A stretch of DNA of 64,000 bases from Candidatus Absconditabacterales bacterium (GCA_025057375.1 JANWWO010000001.1:83361-147360); one strand, 5' to 3'. Positions 1-11,652 are shown, counted from the first letter of the stretch. The notes: a model not told the origin generated them from the sequence alone. Numbers and translations are program-made.

Positions 1-132
1 CTTTCACTTGCCTATGACGAATTGGCCATCATCTATCATCAACCACCTGATACACTGAGAAAAAGAGTTTCAAGAATTCTTACATCACTCAAAAAGAATC
101 TCTGACGATTATCCCAGAATAATCATGACTAA
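1..132 (+). CDS. C-terminal end of a sigma-70 region 4-like protein (partial)
   Basis: The window opens inside this gene; about 43 codons remain, ending at TAA with one in-frame UGA (103-105) read as Gly. The visible sequence (YDELAIIYHQPPDTLRKRVS) has the spacing of a sigma-70 region 4 helix-turn-helix, compare the family pattern YEEIAxxLGxxxGTVKSRLSRAR, followed by a basic tail. Known for the family: this helix contacts the -35 element. The call rests on this short motif only; another HTH regulator is possible. Confidence 0.5.
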
Positions 133-175
133 CGACAATGTCAAGGAAAGAATGTCTTTCTCATCATATTTTGTA

Positions 176-204
176 TTGCATTTTTTTAAGAATTTCATTA
201 TACT
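176..204 (+). promoter_or_regulatory. Sigma-70-type promoter before ssb
   Basis: TTGCAT (176-181) and TATACT (199-204) are separated by 17 bases, and the ssb start codon lies about 55 bases downstream. This is a good match to a vegetative promoter. The same -35 hexamer TTGCAT appears before the trigger-factor gene. Confidence 0.55.
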
Positions 205-258
205 GAATAATAGAGATTGAACAGAAGCAGTCTTTTTTATTTTTTGTCAACACGTACT

Positions 259-633
259 ATGGATGTTAATAAAGTAATCTTAATTGGAAGAGCAACTGAT
301 AATGCTGATGTTAAACATATAGAAAGTAGTGACTCATCAGTAGTTAATTTTATTCTTGCTACCAATAGAAGATATAAAAATAAAGAAGGTAATGAAGTCG
401 AAGAAGCAGAATATCACAGATGTGTTGTATACGGACAAAGTGCTGATATCCTTGGAAAATACATGACAAAAGGAAAAAGAATGTATGTTGAAGGAAGATT
501 GAGAACAAGAAAATGGGAAGATAGTGCATGAGTAACCAAATATAGTACTGAGATTGTAGTATCACAATTTATCTTTCTTGAATCCAAAGCATCAGAAAAA
601 GCATATACCCAAACAGAAGAAACAGAATACTAA
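259..633 (+). CDS. ssb: Single-stranded DNA-binding protein
   Basis: 124-residue SSB. It protects single-stranded DNA in replication and repair. The OB-fold hallmarks are visible: MDVNKVILIGRATDN at the start, then VNFILATNRRYK, YHRCVVYG, GKYMTKGKRMYVEGRLRTRKW. One UGA (529-531) follows the RKWEDSA strand and reads as Gly. The tail is short and acidic (TQTEETEY) instead of the usual long tail ending DIPF. ATG 259 is preferred to the TTG at 217 because the family begins here and a U-rich tract precedes it. Confidence 0.92.
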
Positions 634-685
634 TACTTCTTCTTTCTAAAATCATTTCTTTCCTTTTATTTATCCATGTCTTCAT

Positions 686-1273
686 ATGATTGCAGACAGC
701 ATCAAATCAAAAAAATTTCTCTTCGACGTATTTGATGTTGTAACTTTTTTTGTATTTTCTTTAGGAATTGTTGTTTTTGTGAGATTTTTTCTTTTCACAC
801 CTTTTTCTGTTGTAGGACAAAGCATGGCTCCTACTTTTGATCAAGGAGACTTTATCATTGTTGAGAAAATCAGTACTCAACAAAATAACTACCAAAGAGG
901 AGATGTAATTGTTTTTCTTCCACCAAACAAAAATGAAGCCTACATAAAAAGAATCATAGGACTACCTGGAGAAACAGTAAAAATCATCGATGGAGATGTA
1001 ACAATTTGCTGAGTCGATGGTGAATGTGATATGCTTGATGAACCATATCTTACAAATGGAAAAACTCATACGAGATGTTCTATCTCAGAATTCTATGTTC
1101 AATCATGATATTTTGTCATGGGAGATAATAGAGATCATAGCACAGATTCTCGTTGTTGTTTTTGATATGGATGTTATGAATGATCATCATTTACTATTAG
1201 TAACGAAAGAATCTTGTGAAAAGTCTGGTTTAGACTATTTCCGTCTCCACGTGCCAACTTTATGCAACCATAG
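686..1273 (+). CDS. lepB: Signal peptidase I
   Basis: 195-residue membrane serine protease that removes signal peptides. One N-terminal membrane segment (about residues 15-38) is followed by the catalytic Ser in GQSMAPTF (Ser46) and the catalytic Lys in YIKRIIGLPGE (Lys88). The family box GDNRDHSTDSR comes after an in-frame UGA that supplies the Gly of SGYFVMGDN. Four more UGA codons are read as Gly. Many exported proteins in the window (Kazal protein, beta-propeller, DUF3160 protein) would be its substrates. The gene is followed by a likely terminator. Confidence 0.93.
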
Positions 1274-1295
1274 TATGTAATATCATACATATATA

Positions 1296-1336
1296 GACCG
1301 CAAAAAAGCAAGCCGCTCATGACGGTCCTTTTTTTG
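1296..1336 (+). terminator. Probable rho-independent terminator after lepB
   Basis: GACCG (1296-1300) can pair with CGGTC (1323-1327), followed directly by a run of eight T. The loop is long, so strength is uncertain. Confidence 0.5.
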
Positions 1337-1486
1337 TAGACACAACACAGCAGCAACATATCCCATGACCTCTTGTCTCATTATCCAACACGACCAAACT
1401 CATTCATTTTGTCTTGCTATTGGAAAAAAAATTCCTATAAAGCAGAGAATATCGTGTATAATTTTTTATTTATCTCCCTCGTCTGC

Positions 1487-1672
1487 ATGCTCAATTTTCT
1501 TTATGATAGTTTAGAAACAATAAAAAAAATAGCGATTCCATCTCGTAACGATATTATGACACTAGCTATTGCAACAATTGGTATGATCCTCATCTGTGGC
1601 GTTGTTCTTGTTCTTTTTGATGGCTGATTCTCTGCTCTTCGTCAAATTTTATATACAATTATTCGCCAATAG
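1487..1672 (+). CDS. secE: Preprotein translocase subunit SecE
   Basis: 61-residue protein with the SecE pattern: a short amphipathic helix (SLETIKKIAIPSRNDIM) followed by one membrane helix (TLAIATIGMILICGVVLVLF), then GGFSALRQILY, where UGA 1625-1627 gives the second Gly. It clamps SecY in the Sec translocon. ATG 1487 is chosen over the upstream GTG reading because the family is this short and a pyrimidine-rich tract precedes it. nusG follows after 49 bases, the usual bacterial secE-nusG pair, which supports both calls. Confidence 0.88.
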
Positions 1673-1721
1673 TAAAATAATACTGAAAAATAGTGTGTTT
1701 TTTTAATCTTTTTTCTTGTTG

Positions 1722-2291
1722 ATGTCATTCATCGAAATAAAAAAACAAATCGAAGACAAAGTACATAGATGGTATGTTCTTAGTGTCGTTCCATGACAAG
1801 AATCCCTTACGATAAAAAATCTTCAAGAAAGAGTCAAAAAATACGAGTTGGATAACGAGATTGTAGACTATCTGAATCCCACCGTTCTTGAAACTAAATT
1901 CAAAACAAATGGCGAAAAAGTCATGAAAGAGGTAAAACTATATCCTTGATACGTTTTTGTCAAGTCGACAATGAATGATAGAGTACGATATGTTATCAGA
2001 AATACGCCATGAGTAAGACTGATTGTCTGAGCTGAAACACATCCTGTTCCTCTAACTGAAGCAGAATTCTTACAGATTCAAAAAAATATTGAAGAAAAAA
2101 ATGCACGTGCCGATCTCGTTGTGCCCTTCAGAGCATGAGACATCGTTGTTATCAATGATGGGGATTTTGCGTGAATGAAATGACCTATCAAAGAAATAGA
2201 TCAAGAAAAATGATTTGCTATTGTTAGTATTGAGATACTTGGCAGAATGACATCTGTCATGATCTGATTTGATAAGATCAACCTTATCTAA
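1722..2291 (+). CDS. nusG: Transcription termination/antitermination protein NusG
   Basis: 189-residue NusG. The NGN domain opens with HRWYVLSVVPGQE and contains PGYVFVK. The KOW domain follows: FRAGDIVVINDGDFAGMKGPIKEI. At 1986-1988 an in-frame CGA sits exactly where NusG has a conserved Trp (consensus ..W.VVRNTPGV; here CGA then YVIRNTPGV), one of the best signs that CGA encodes Trp here. Several KOW glycines are UGA. NusG binds RNA polymerase and links transcription to ribosomes or Rho. The usual rplK/rplA genes do not follow. Confidence 0.94.
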
Positions 2292-2357
2292 ACGGAGTAC
2301 ATACAATCCTCATTTTGAGCAATTCTGCATACTTCTTATTTTAGTTGTACGAGGTAT

Positions 2358-3179
2358 ATGGAAGAAAAAAATATTGTCAGAATGGTTATGATCATTCTTT
2401 TTCTCTCATTGTCATTTGTCTATTGACTCTATTTTTTTCTTAATCGTGACAAACAAACTCCTCCCCACTCATCCATCCCAACAGGAACTACAGGAATAAC
2501 AATCTCACCTCCATCGTCTCTCTCAGAAGCCACGATCACATGAAACACATGAGGCAAGACATCAAATCAAGACATTTTCAATCAACTCATGCGTGACCGA
2601 GAATCACAACAGGGAACATGACAGAGCTGAATGATGTCTGATGATGATTTTCTTATCAGTCCACCACGCTTTGGCACAGGATCATGAACAGCAATGCCAG
2701 GGAATACAAGCACTGGATGAGAGACTGGGACGGGTATTGATGATATTTGGTCCATGATAGAGTCAATGAGACAGGCTATGCCTTCTCTATCAGGTACTAC
2801 ACCTTTCCTCTGACCTACTCTCATATCACAGACATTAGGAATTCAAGCGTTTGCATCATTCAAGGATGATAAATTTGTAGATACATTCTATCTCTTTTTG
2901 GGGAATGAAGAACAATCATTTTCAGCCCAAGCCCAAACATTGGGAGGAAATACATTTCGTTTAGCAACGCAAGCAGATATTCTTGCTAATTGACTCGTAG
3001 GAGATGATGTTGTTTTTATCAATATTCCAGGAATTACCTATGAGCAAAATCCAACAATAACAAGAAAGGTTGTTTTTATGTATCTGTGGTATAGAGGTTG
3101 AGCACGATTGATACAAACGCCTTTTGAAACACGACCACGCTTCAAACCACATCTTGTCTCCATGTATAGTGAACTATAA
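2358..3179 (+). CDS. Membrane-anchored protein of unknown function
   Basis: 273 residues. An N-terminal membrane segment (VRMVMIILFLSLSFVYGLYFF) is followed by a Pro/Ser/Thr/Gly-rich linker to about residue 150, then a folded domain (SFKDDKFVDTFYLFLGNE, VFINIPGITYEQNPTITRK) ending in a basic stretch. More than ten UGA codons are read as Gly, many in the low-complexity linker. I recognise no family. The topology suggests an extracytoplasmic domain on a flexible stalk. It lies downstream of nusG on the same strand but separated by 66 bases. Confidence 0.7.
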
Positions 3180-3225
3180 ACAAACTGAATATTAAGTCTT
3201 TATGTATAAAAAGTAGATTATCCCA

Positions 3226-5646
3226 TTAGACAAGCTGACTTCGTACCACCTTTTTTTCATTATTGATGACTTTGAATCATTTAGCAATAACAGTGATCGG
3301 ATCTCAAGGTTTATAGATTTTTCTCCACATTCCACTTTCACCATCAATGATGTCTTTTTTGTGCAATAAACCTTCCCACTTCCCAAATGAGACAAAAATA
3401 CCATAATTAAAAAACATCTTGACGGTACCCACATATGTCTCACCAAGTTGTAATTCATCAACAAATTCTGTTGGTGCAGGTTTTGCAATGACCAATGGCT
3501 GCATTTCTTCTACACGCTGCAAAATATGTTCAGCCGTAGCCTGAGAAATGGAATATCTTGCTCTTGATTGAGCAATAATACTTGCTTTGAGTTCATCATT
3601 CATAGTATACTGCTTAGGAGGAATCAGTAAAGTAAGAGGGAAAAATCGTTGTGAGGCGTGCATGATTTTTACATAGCAAGTAAATTGAGGAAGAGCAACA
3701 AGATCTTTTGGTGAAATAGTTTCATTAAATTCTTGGCTTATTGTCATCGCATCCTGAGATCAAATACCAAAACTAATAAGAGAGCCAACATTGCCAAATA
3801 TTGCTGCTCTTGTCGCTTCAGGCATTTGATCAAGATACTGATGGAGAAGAACAAGTCCCACACCAAATTTTCTTGACTCAGAAAGAAAAGTCGCAAATGA
3901 ATCTGTCGCAAAATTTTGGAACTCATCAATCACGACCAAAAATTTTTTCTCTGATCTCAAAGGAATCGTCATGACATCAATCTGGAGTTGAGTAATGAAA
4001 AAACTACCAATAATAGTAGAAACATCTTCACCGAGTTTTCCTTTAGAAAGATTGATCAAACAAATTTTCCCTTCGTTGACAATAGAGCGGAAAGAAACAG
4101 TCTTATGAATATTCCCAAAGACTAACCTGACACGAGGATGAGATAAGAATTGTCACAGCTTATTCAGCACCGGTCAGATCGATTCCTGTTTTTGTCTTTC
4201 TGATCGTTGATTAAACTCTTTGAGCCAAAAATCTTTGATTAAGGGATCAGAAATCCTTTCAATAACACTATTTCTAAATTGTGTATTGGTCAATAATTTA
4301 GTCACATCGTAAATAGTTGCTTGAGGTATCTCCATCGCAGTCAAAATACTATTTCTGAGAATATACTCAAGCCTGGGTCATCGTGAGTAAGAAAAAAGTT
4401 TATGAAATACGCCAATCAAACCAGAGACAAGTAAATCTCTCTCTTCTTGTGTCTCATACCCAAGCATATTATATCCAATAGGATTATCTGCATCATTAAT
4501 ATCAATCACAACAACATCATTAATACGATGTTTGGGTATTGTATGCAACAAATACTCATACAAATCACCATGTGGATCCAAAACACAGCATCCCATTCAT
4601 GTTTTAAGCCATGATGCTAGAACTTGTTTCGCAAATGTTGTTTTCCCCATGCCTGATTTCCCAATGACATACATATGCCTACACATATCCTCCATAGAAA
4701 GCATCAAAGACGTTGTAGTTCATCTAAAACACATCGTCCCTAGAGATAAAACAGCATCATCTGACGGATTTTTGAGTGAGGATGGGATAGGAAAATATCT
4801 TGTCGTCGTTGTCGATAAGCCTCAAGGAAGATCATGAGGAATATGAAAAAGAAGAGCTAAGGTTTCACGATTGATACGAATATGTTTGGGACTGATAGAT
4901 AGTGTAATTGTTCATGAATGAAGATAGTTTTGAAGCATAGTACGGCAGATTTGGACCATGACATCATCGATTCCCTTGTACATTTGATTCGATCAAAATT
5001 TTATCAAACACGAATACCATTCATGATCATACTGCTTGATCAACGGCGATAAGAATGACCAAAATGATTGTTTTTTAAGTGGTTTTGCATCAATACCAAA
5101 ATATCGTTCTTGATTATCAGGAATGGAAAGAAATAAGGAAAGTATTCCTTGGAAGGGATCATGAGAACTTGCAATCACCGAGTCCAAACTCATCCATTGC
5201 GCATCAGCACTAGGAATAAAATAAAAATACTCATAATCATGATCACCATAATCCTGCTGTGTAATAGTTACATCAGGATACATCGTAAAAATAATTGTTT
5301 GGACCAACGACATATCATCACGATCCACACGAACAATCAACGCAAGATGATTGGAATTCCCTTTTATTCCACAATGAAATAATGGTAAATCAGAAAGATT
5401 TTTGAGGACATTATGCCACATAGGGATAGTGTAAGATCAATATTTATAGGGAGAAATATGAAGCGTAACAAAACGTTGCCCATACAAAGGGGATGAGGAG
5501 GGCTGTGAAAATGGTTTCTTTGCGAGCATAGATGGGAGTGTCATCAAATGAGTTGCAACATGAGATCCCATACTAGCAAACGACTGAGAAAGAGATTCAT
5601 AATAATCGAATTTCATGTCAGAAAAGATCACAAATAAAGAATTCAC
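3226..5646 (-). CDS. TraG/HerA-like DNA-translocation ATPase with C-terminal S1 domain
   Basis: About 806 residues. Walker A is IGKSGMGKTT (about residue 325), followed by CCVLDPHGDLYEYLL, as in type IV secretion coupling-type and DUF87 ATPases. Walker B is FLVVIDEFQNFATDSF (about 570), then the sensor-like LLHQYLDQMPEATRAAIFGN. The last 75 residues form an S1/OB-type domain (GETYVGTVKMFFNYGIFVSF, EGLLHKKDI). Such ATPases in CPR genomes are usually annotated type IV secretion system DNA-binding proteins, with a role in DNA pumping or pilus systems. The S1 tail suggests nucleic-acid binding. No other conjugation genes are visible nearby. The start (GTG 5646, or ATG 5616) is uncertain. Confidence 0.82.
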
Positions 5647-6098
5647 ATATCAATGACAAAAGCAATCTTGACATTTGATGTGTTCATTATATTGACTTTT
5701 AGAAAAATTGCAAAAAAAAATATTATCTTTTTTCACAGATCTATCATTTGCCTTGCAATTAAAGGAAATTTTAGTATACAAAAAGAGAAAGAAATTGCAA
5801 GGAGTGAAATATATAACACAATTATGTACAAAGATACACAAAACCTCAGCATAATTCTGAATAACAATAACATAAATATTCTTGTATCCGCTAATATCAT
5901 AACTGCTACCTTTTCTAGAACACATCCACATCACCAACAACACTCATACATCTCACCCACAGACAAAAAGGAGCATGACATACTAGATCACCCACAGACA
6001 TACCCTCTAGCAAAAAAAAAATAAACAATAAATCTCCTATCCATTCTCTCCATCACACGGAGCCACTACTCTTTTTATTTATAGACATCTCCTCAGTA
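5647..6098. other. Intergenic region without a supported gene
   Basis: AT-rich stretch between divergent genes. Open frames exist on both strands but their translations are low-complexity (runs of Asn/Ile/Lys or Cys/Phe) and match no family. Promoters for both flanking genes probably lie here; no clear single match stands out. Confidence 0.5.
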
Positions 6099-7121
6099 AT
6101 GGCTTTTCTTGTCATTCTTGGACTACTCATCCTAACAACATCATACACAGCATGATATGTGCTACTTCCTCTCAGCAACACCTATCATCTTGCTCATGAT
6201 GTCGACACAACACACTTCCTCTCATTGTCCCAAGTCCAAGCACAACGAGGCAAACAGCTCTTCCTCACAAGATGAAGCAATCTTCTCCTCCATCCTCTCA
6301 TCAGTGACGATCTCTACCAACTGTGACATGGTCTCACAGATGAATTATGACCACAGTCAGTCAGAATTTTTTCTCTCTATAGAAGTATCCAAACACAAGC
6401 AATACTCAAAGCACGCAGACAATGAACACAGCAGTATCGTTTCACTGCTTCTCCATGAGCAAGCGAACATCATCTTGGAACAACAATTGATATCGAATTT
6501 ATTCGCAACCATCATGCTGGTTTCCAGTGGCTCAAAAACAATGCCTATCGCTATGGTTTTATCCAAAGTTTTCCCTCACATTGTAAACCCATCACAGGAA
6601 TTCCAGAAGAACAGTGGCATTGGAGATGGATAGGTAAAGATCTTGCATGATTATTTTGGAAAATCTCCTCAGGAAATACAACCCTCTGTCTGCAAACATT
6701 TTTGGAACGTCTCCACGAATTTGACATCATTAGTTCAGAAAACATATGACACTTCGATCATCGTGAAGCGCGACAAATAGGGCTATCAGAAGATGAAATA
6801 GAACAATTGAAGATGATATGAGACTGCAATCATCAAGCCTCACATCTCGCACAAAGAGCTTGTGAAAAAAAATCATGACTTATTACCCTCTGACCACTCC
6901 TCCTGCCTTCTACAACTCCAATGATTCTCACCGATACTGGATGGCATATTATCGAAAATCGCGGCCGATATCGAGTCATTCTTGGTCGTCTGACTCCTTT
7001 CCGTCGAGATCCAAGCATCTATCATACTCCATCGACAGCACTCCTCTTTGCAAGCACACCGTGATCCTCTGATCGACATGCACCCCACCAGGCACAAGCA
7101 CCATCAATACGCTTATGGTAG
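6099..7121 (+). CDS. vanY: VanY/LAS-family D-alanyl-D-alanine carboxypeptidase
   Basis: 340 residues with an N-terminal membrane anchor (MAFLVILGLLILTTSYTAGYVLL). The LAS zinc-site motifs are visible: SEHHLGTTIDIEF (SxHxxGxAxD type) and EEQWHWRWIG (ExWHW type), with YRYGFIQSFP between them, as in VanY. The family removes the terminal D-Ala from peptidoglycan stems. The C-terminal third, after about residue 215, is an extra domain I do not recognise. Many glycines are UGA. The last nine bases overlap the end of the convergent acyltransferase gene. Confidence 0.85.
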
Positions 7122-8111
7122 TACACGATGCTGATACCACGCCATGAGACACCAGACACCAAGCAAAGACACAAATGCTCCCAAAATCATCAAAATCGTC
7201 ACATCTCATCCCATCAGTCACTTCCATAACATAAACCATATCCCATGGATCAAAAAAATATAATAACTGACTCCTGATCATCGGACAGCAACCCTTTTTC
7301 ACCGTTCTCGTTGTGCACAAAGAATACAACACATCATCACCAAAGGCAGTGCACATCGATCATTCATTACTCTTCCCATCTCTCCTCCCCAAATACTTAG
7401 TCAACCATAACAACAAACAAGAAATGTACCCAGCATCGCTCCACGCCAAGAAACAACAAATGTTCTTGCATGTTCTGGCATCCATCATCGAAATGCAAGA
7501 GCCATTCACAAAATATATTGCCATAAAAAACTCGGAAACGCTACCTGTCGATGTCTCCACCAAAAAAGATCTGCAACCACTAACAAAACTCAATAACCCA
7601 AAGAGATGACACAAGATCAGACAAGCGTAGTACGCGGATGATTTTTGATCAATAAAACAAACAGAGGAGTCAATACATACAAAGACAATAGTGGTGATAA
7701 AAACCAAAAATGATCACCAAAACTCGTGAGCAATCAAGCATCAAACATTTTATACCCCAAAATATGAGAAAAAAAAGCAGACCGTGACTGTGGAGGAAAA
7801 ACGTGAGGAAATAACCATCAGATCAGACCAATACTACAAATAACGGCAATATAGGGCAGATAGACTTTTTTGATAACTCACACAAACCATAAACCAGTTC
7901 ATCCTCGTCATGGTTTTTTTTGCTGCCAACGCTCATAAGACAAAAACTGTCACCATCATGATATGAAAAAAAAGACATGAGCCATAATACCTCACGCCAT
8001 GACAACAAGTGATCACCGTCAACTATCAGGAACAAGATGTCTCACATAATGAAAGAGGACAATTGCGAGCATTGCCCATGTTTTACAGACAAACATAATT
8101 GACGATTGCAT
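7113..8111 (-). CDS. Acyltransferase family 3 membrane protein
   Basis: 332 residues, about ten hydrophobic segments. The family marks are WAMLAIVLFHY near the N-terminus (catalytic His), AHVFFFISGW (FFxxSG box), and GSGVSYYIFLIHG near the end (SYxIYLxH box). Acyltransferase-3 proteins O-acylate sugars of cell-surface polysaccharides or peptidoglycan. Nearly all TM glycines are UGA, so a standard-code search would miss it. The start ATG (8109-8111) follows a 6-bp inverted repeat (CCTCTT/AAGAGG). Tail-to-tail overlap with the vanY-like gene. Confidence 0.85.
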
Positions 8112-8198
8112 GATGCTTGTGCCTCTTAAAAACTAAAAGAGGATGATGTATGAAAAAAGCATAACCATACACAAATCATCAATCAAGACTATCCACGC

Positions 8199-8570
8199 TT
8201 ACGTCAATCAAGGAATTTTGGGCATTCATCAGCCACTCATCATATTGGCCATATCACTGGGATCAAACCCAAGAATATCTTTCGTTTTTTGAGCAACAAC
8301 TTCTTGTGCTTTATTCTGTGCTTTGATAAATGCTTCTTTGATTGTTTCTTCGAGTTTTGGTTTATTTGTAAGTAATGTTTCATCATTGATAGAGATCGAT
8401 TTGAGTTTCATTTCTCAGGACATATCAACGACAACTCATCCATCAATTTCTTCACCAGCCGCATTGATATATTTCCCTTGCTTTGCTCTGATAATAAGTT
8501 TTTTTAAAGCATCTTGCAATTGTTTGTATTTATCATACATTTTTTTTAGTTCCCCCATTTGACCAAACAT
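8199..8570 (-). CDS. YbaB/EbfC-family nucleoid-associated protein
   Basis: 123 residues. It starts MFGQMGELKKMYDKYKQL, with the central VVVDMSGEMKLKSISIND and a C-terminus MMSGGMPKIPGLT, all typical of YbaB/EbfC, a small DNA-binding dimer. Three UGA codons give the glycines of SGGMP and PGLT. It lies 47 bases downstream of the trigger-factor gene, probably in one transcript. A T-rich tract precedes the start. Confidence 0.88.
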
Positions 8571-8617
8571 ACTATTTGTCACAAAAAATAAAAGAAAAAA
8601 CTGACTAACTACATGTC

Positions 8618-9901
8618 TTATTGATTAGCGCGGGCACGAAGTGCGTCATAGAGCTTTTTGCCAGCATCGGGATCACCCTTACGAAGATCATGTGGAATAC
8701 CAAACTCTTTACATACATGACAAAAAATAAAATATTTCTGGAGTCATGTTATGCTGGCTGATCTGATTGATTGTTCAAATTGTTCTTTTTCCTGTGGTTG
8801 CATAGAAGCAAGATAACTATCAAACCTTTTTTGTCCACCAAACTGTGCAGCAAATTGTTTTTTTCTTTCAACAACATCATGATCAATATATGTTTTGGGA
8901 ATCGTAATGTGCAAATAATCCATACATGAGACAATAAATGCATCAATTGCTTTCTCGAGTCATTCTTTTAAAAGATTCTCTTTGAGTGTTTCACGAAGTC
9001 TAGATTCTAACTGAGCAACAGATGTTATCTGCACATCTCCATTCCCAAACTGCTGGGCAACAAATTCATCTGTCAATACTGGCACAACCATACGTTGGAT
9101 ATCAGTAATCGTACACTCAAGACGTGCAACATTACCATCCTGATAACAAAACGAGGGAGGTAGAATATCAGAAATATACTCACATTCTACACGATCTCAT
9201 ACGCTGTGACCACATAATTTTGCCGAAAAATCAGGATACTTTTCATGGTCATCAAGACCAAAATACGCAAATTTTGTTTTGAGTTCACTGCCATCTGCTC
9301 CAAAAAAGCGCACAGAACATCTGATCACAGTATCATTCGCTGTTTCTTGGGCAGGACTATACTCAGCAAATTGTCTTGCTACTGACTGCATTGCCTCAAC
9401 CAATTTTTCATCACTAACCGTATCATCAATCGACATCAGTGGCAAACCTTTCCATACCTGTGATGATTCTTGTACTGATGGCACATAATCCACTTTCCAC
9501 TCGAGAGATATATCCTTCTTCCCATCAATTTGAGACATATCAGGAAACACAAAGTCATAGACTTCTCCAATCAATGAATAATCTGGATTGTTCGCAGCAA
9601 AATCACGGACAACCATTTCGACGTATTCAGGAAACATTCTAGACGATACGTCTGTTGGATTGAGATACATTCTAAACATACTCATAGGAACTTTTCCTTT
9701 ACGATATCACGGGAGTTGAAAATCTTGGTGAAGACGAGCAATAATACGATTTGACCAATATGTAAAATGCTCAGATGTCAAAACAGCACGAATCACAATA
9801 TTAGATTGACCTCCTTGATCAAAACTATAAGTCATATAATCACGAGGAGAAGACGACGATATATGAGGTTTTCTTGATGATTTTTTTGATGATTGTGCCA
9901 T
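8618..9901 (-). CDS. tig: Trigger factor (ribosome-associated chaperone)
   Basis: 427 residues. The ribosome-binding signature is FQLPGYRKGKVPMSMF, where the Gly is UGA. The middle part resembles the PPIase-like domain (CSVRFFGADGSEL), and the helical C-terminal region ends DPDAGKKLYDALRARANQ. It holds nascent chains at the ribosome exit. The chosen start gives MAQSSKKSSRK after CCTTTCTCCCCTCT; an ATG at 9931 is also possible and would sit at the predicted transcription start. Confidence 0.9.
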
Positions 9902-9937
9902 AGAGGGGAGAAAGGAATAAAAAAAACGCATTACAAT

Positions 9938-9965
9938 TGTATAGGAAATTTTGAATCGAATGCAA
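9938..9965 (-). promoter_or_regulatory. Promoter for trigger factor
   Basis: On the minus strand TTGCAT (9960-9965) and TATACA (9938-9943) are 16 bases apart and point at the trigger-factor gene. The box agrees with the TTGCAT element seen upstream of ssb. Confidence 0.5.
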
Positions 9966-9975
9966 GCAAAAACGA

Positions 9976-10668
9976 CTACTCAGCAAAATTGGTTATCATA
10001 CTACATAATTGAACTGACCCTATACCCAACTGCTGATACTGCACATCAACACAAAAACGATACTCTTTTGCACGACCATCAGCACATCATGGGCCTGTTC
10101 CACTCTGACAATTCATGCGAGTTCCTCATTCTACCTGCGTCGTTTTATCAAATAATCACTGTCCAACAATCTGTCTATAATACCTTACATTCCCAACTGA
10201 GACTCATCCTGCTGAACAGGGCTCCCACACACCGTCAATCTGACACAAAGCAAAACGCTCATCCCTTGGCTCGACATAATTTTTTAGATCCAGTCATGCA
10301 GACTCTTCTTGCATAACATAATAACGATTTGTCTCCTGCCCTGAGAGAAAAATAGTATAAAAACCTGACTGCATTCGTGCGTCATTGATACATCATGAAG
10401 GATTGGAAAACAAAGGATTGATTTTTAGTCGACACGCATCTTTGAATCATCATCGTCTCTGTCGATTAGTATTCCTAATTTGGAAGACTCCTTCGACTCA
10501 TTCACGGGCAAGATTGATCGCAATCACATCCGCCCTAGTTCTATCAACAGCTCTAATACCCAAATTGATCAACCCAATAATCGAGGCCAACGAAAAACCC
10601 AAAATCACAACGACAATCAGAAGCTCCACAAGAGTAATTCCTTTTTTTGTATATCCTTGCATACGCAT
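9976..10668 (-). CDS. Type IV prepilin-like protein
   Basis: 230 residues. A class III-type leader (MRMQGYTKKG) is followed by ITLVELLIVVVILGF: cleavage after Gly, Glu at +5 and a hydrophobic helix, as in type IV pilins and pseudopilins. The C-terminal domain carries several Cys (ALCQIDG, EPCSAGG, RFCVDVQ, QLCSM) that could form disulfides. Pilins form surface fibres used for attachment, motility and DNA uptake. Start at ATG 10668 or 10662. A second prepilin lies at 32026. Confidence 0.85.
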
Positions 10669-10813
10669 CAACCAAGATAAAATATCATTCCCCCACTGGT
10701 CTCGCTACCAACGACAACACACCATTAGATCACCAATCATCATACAAAAATCTCTCATAATTGTGTATCAAACCATAAGGATCAACACACGGATCACAAA
10801 ACAATCCGCTTAC

Positions 10814-10844
10814 ATTATAATACCTGTTTCTTCTAAAATTACAA
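10814..10844 (-). promoter_or_regulatory. Promoter upstream of prepilin
   Basis: TATAAT (10814-10819 on the minus strand) with TTGTAA (10839-10844), 19 bases between hexamers. It would give a leader of about 140 bases before the prepilin start. The spacing is a little long. Confidence 0.4.
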
Positions 10845-10872
10845 GAGATTTTCATGAGGGAAACACCGTCCA

Positions 10873-11652
10873 TTACGGATGATGCAACTCAAGTCGTCAT
10901 CATCACGCTCATGACTGTACTCCTCCTCATTCACTATCCATCCATCATCAATGATTGGTTACTACTACTGCTGCTTCATCACATCCTATCATAAGCATCT
11001 CGTATGCAAGAGCAAAAAGCGATACAGGCGTATTGGCAGCTACTATACGAATAAACCCTTCTGTATCAAGACAAACTCATGCATACATATGACGATCAGA
11101 AGAACGAGGAGAAAAAGCCTGATTAATGCGGCCATCACGAATCAAAACAGGTCATAAATGAAGAGCAAAATCAATATCCATCAATCATCCATGAAGAAAC
11201 TGAAAAGCCTCATACCCCATCAATCACCACTGTCCCAACGTCGTCAGAAAAAAAACAACAGAAAAATCATCTCCTGACTGATAAGGAAGCAGGAGTGATT
11301 GTATACGATTTCTCCTGACAACAAGAATTGCTTGATTCCGTCGATCACGATCAGTTTGAGCAATCAACAGCCTCATCCACGTTCCTGAGGATGGGAATAC
11401 TCAATACTCATCTCATCTGCCTGCAGTAATAGACACACTATCACGAGGAAAGAACCAATGAAGGAATGACCCATCAGATGATAATAGATGCAGTCATCAC
11501 GACGCATTGCCTGAATCAACCAGGGCATCTGCCAACCCATCATCCATCGTATTATCTCTTGCAAGAAAAGAAGAAATCAGTAGACTGAGAAAAATCAGTA
11601 CTACCAAAATACGTGTTCACCATCGATACTGATGATTTGGTCACACAGACAT
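10873..11652 (-). CDS. Phosphodiester glycosidase-like (NAGPA-type) exported protein
   Basis: 259 residues with an N-terminal membrane segment (TRILVVLIFLSLLISSFLA). The C-terminal half resembles the NAGPA/phosphodiester glycosidase domain: GPVLIRDGRINQAF, then RHMYAGVCLDTEGFIRIVA, then a helix ending GCDEAAVVVTNHGGWMDSEGGG, compare family ALNLDGGGSST. Known members hydrolyse sugar phosphodiesters, often in exopolysaccharide. The match is by pattern only. Very many UGA codons, four nearly consecutive near the C-terminus, fragment it under the standard code. It is divergent from mltG, 221 bases away. Confidence 0.6.

Noticed and set aside
5653..6024. 123-codon plus-strand ORF
   Set aside because: Composition is that of AT-rich non-coding DNA (Ile/Asn/Lys runs) and no start context or family supports it.
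6157..6633. 158-codon plus-strand frame (MCYFLSATPIILLMMSTQ...)
   Set aside because: It is a shadow: with UGA=Gly another frame gives a complete VanY-type peptidase with both zinc motifs over the same DNA.
9951..10316. 121-codon plus-strand ORF
   Set aside because: It lies opposite the prepilin gene, which has a proper leader peptide and continues in one recoded frame.
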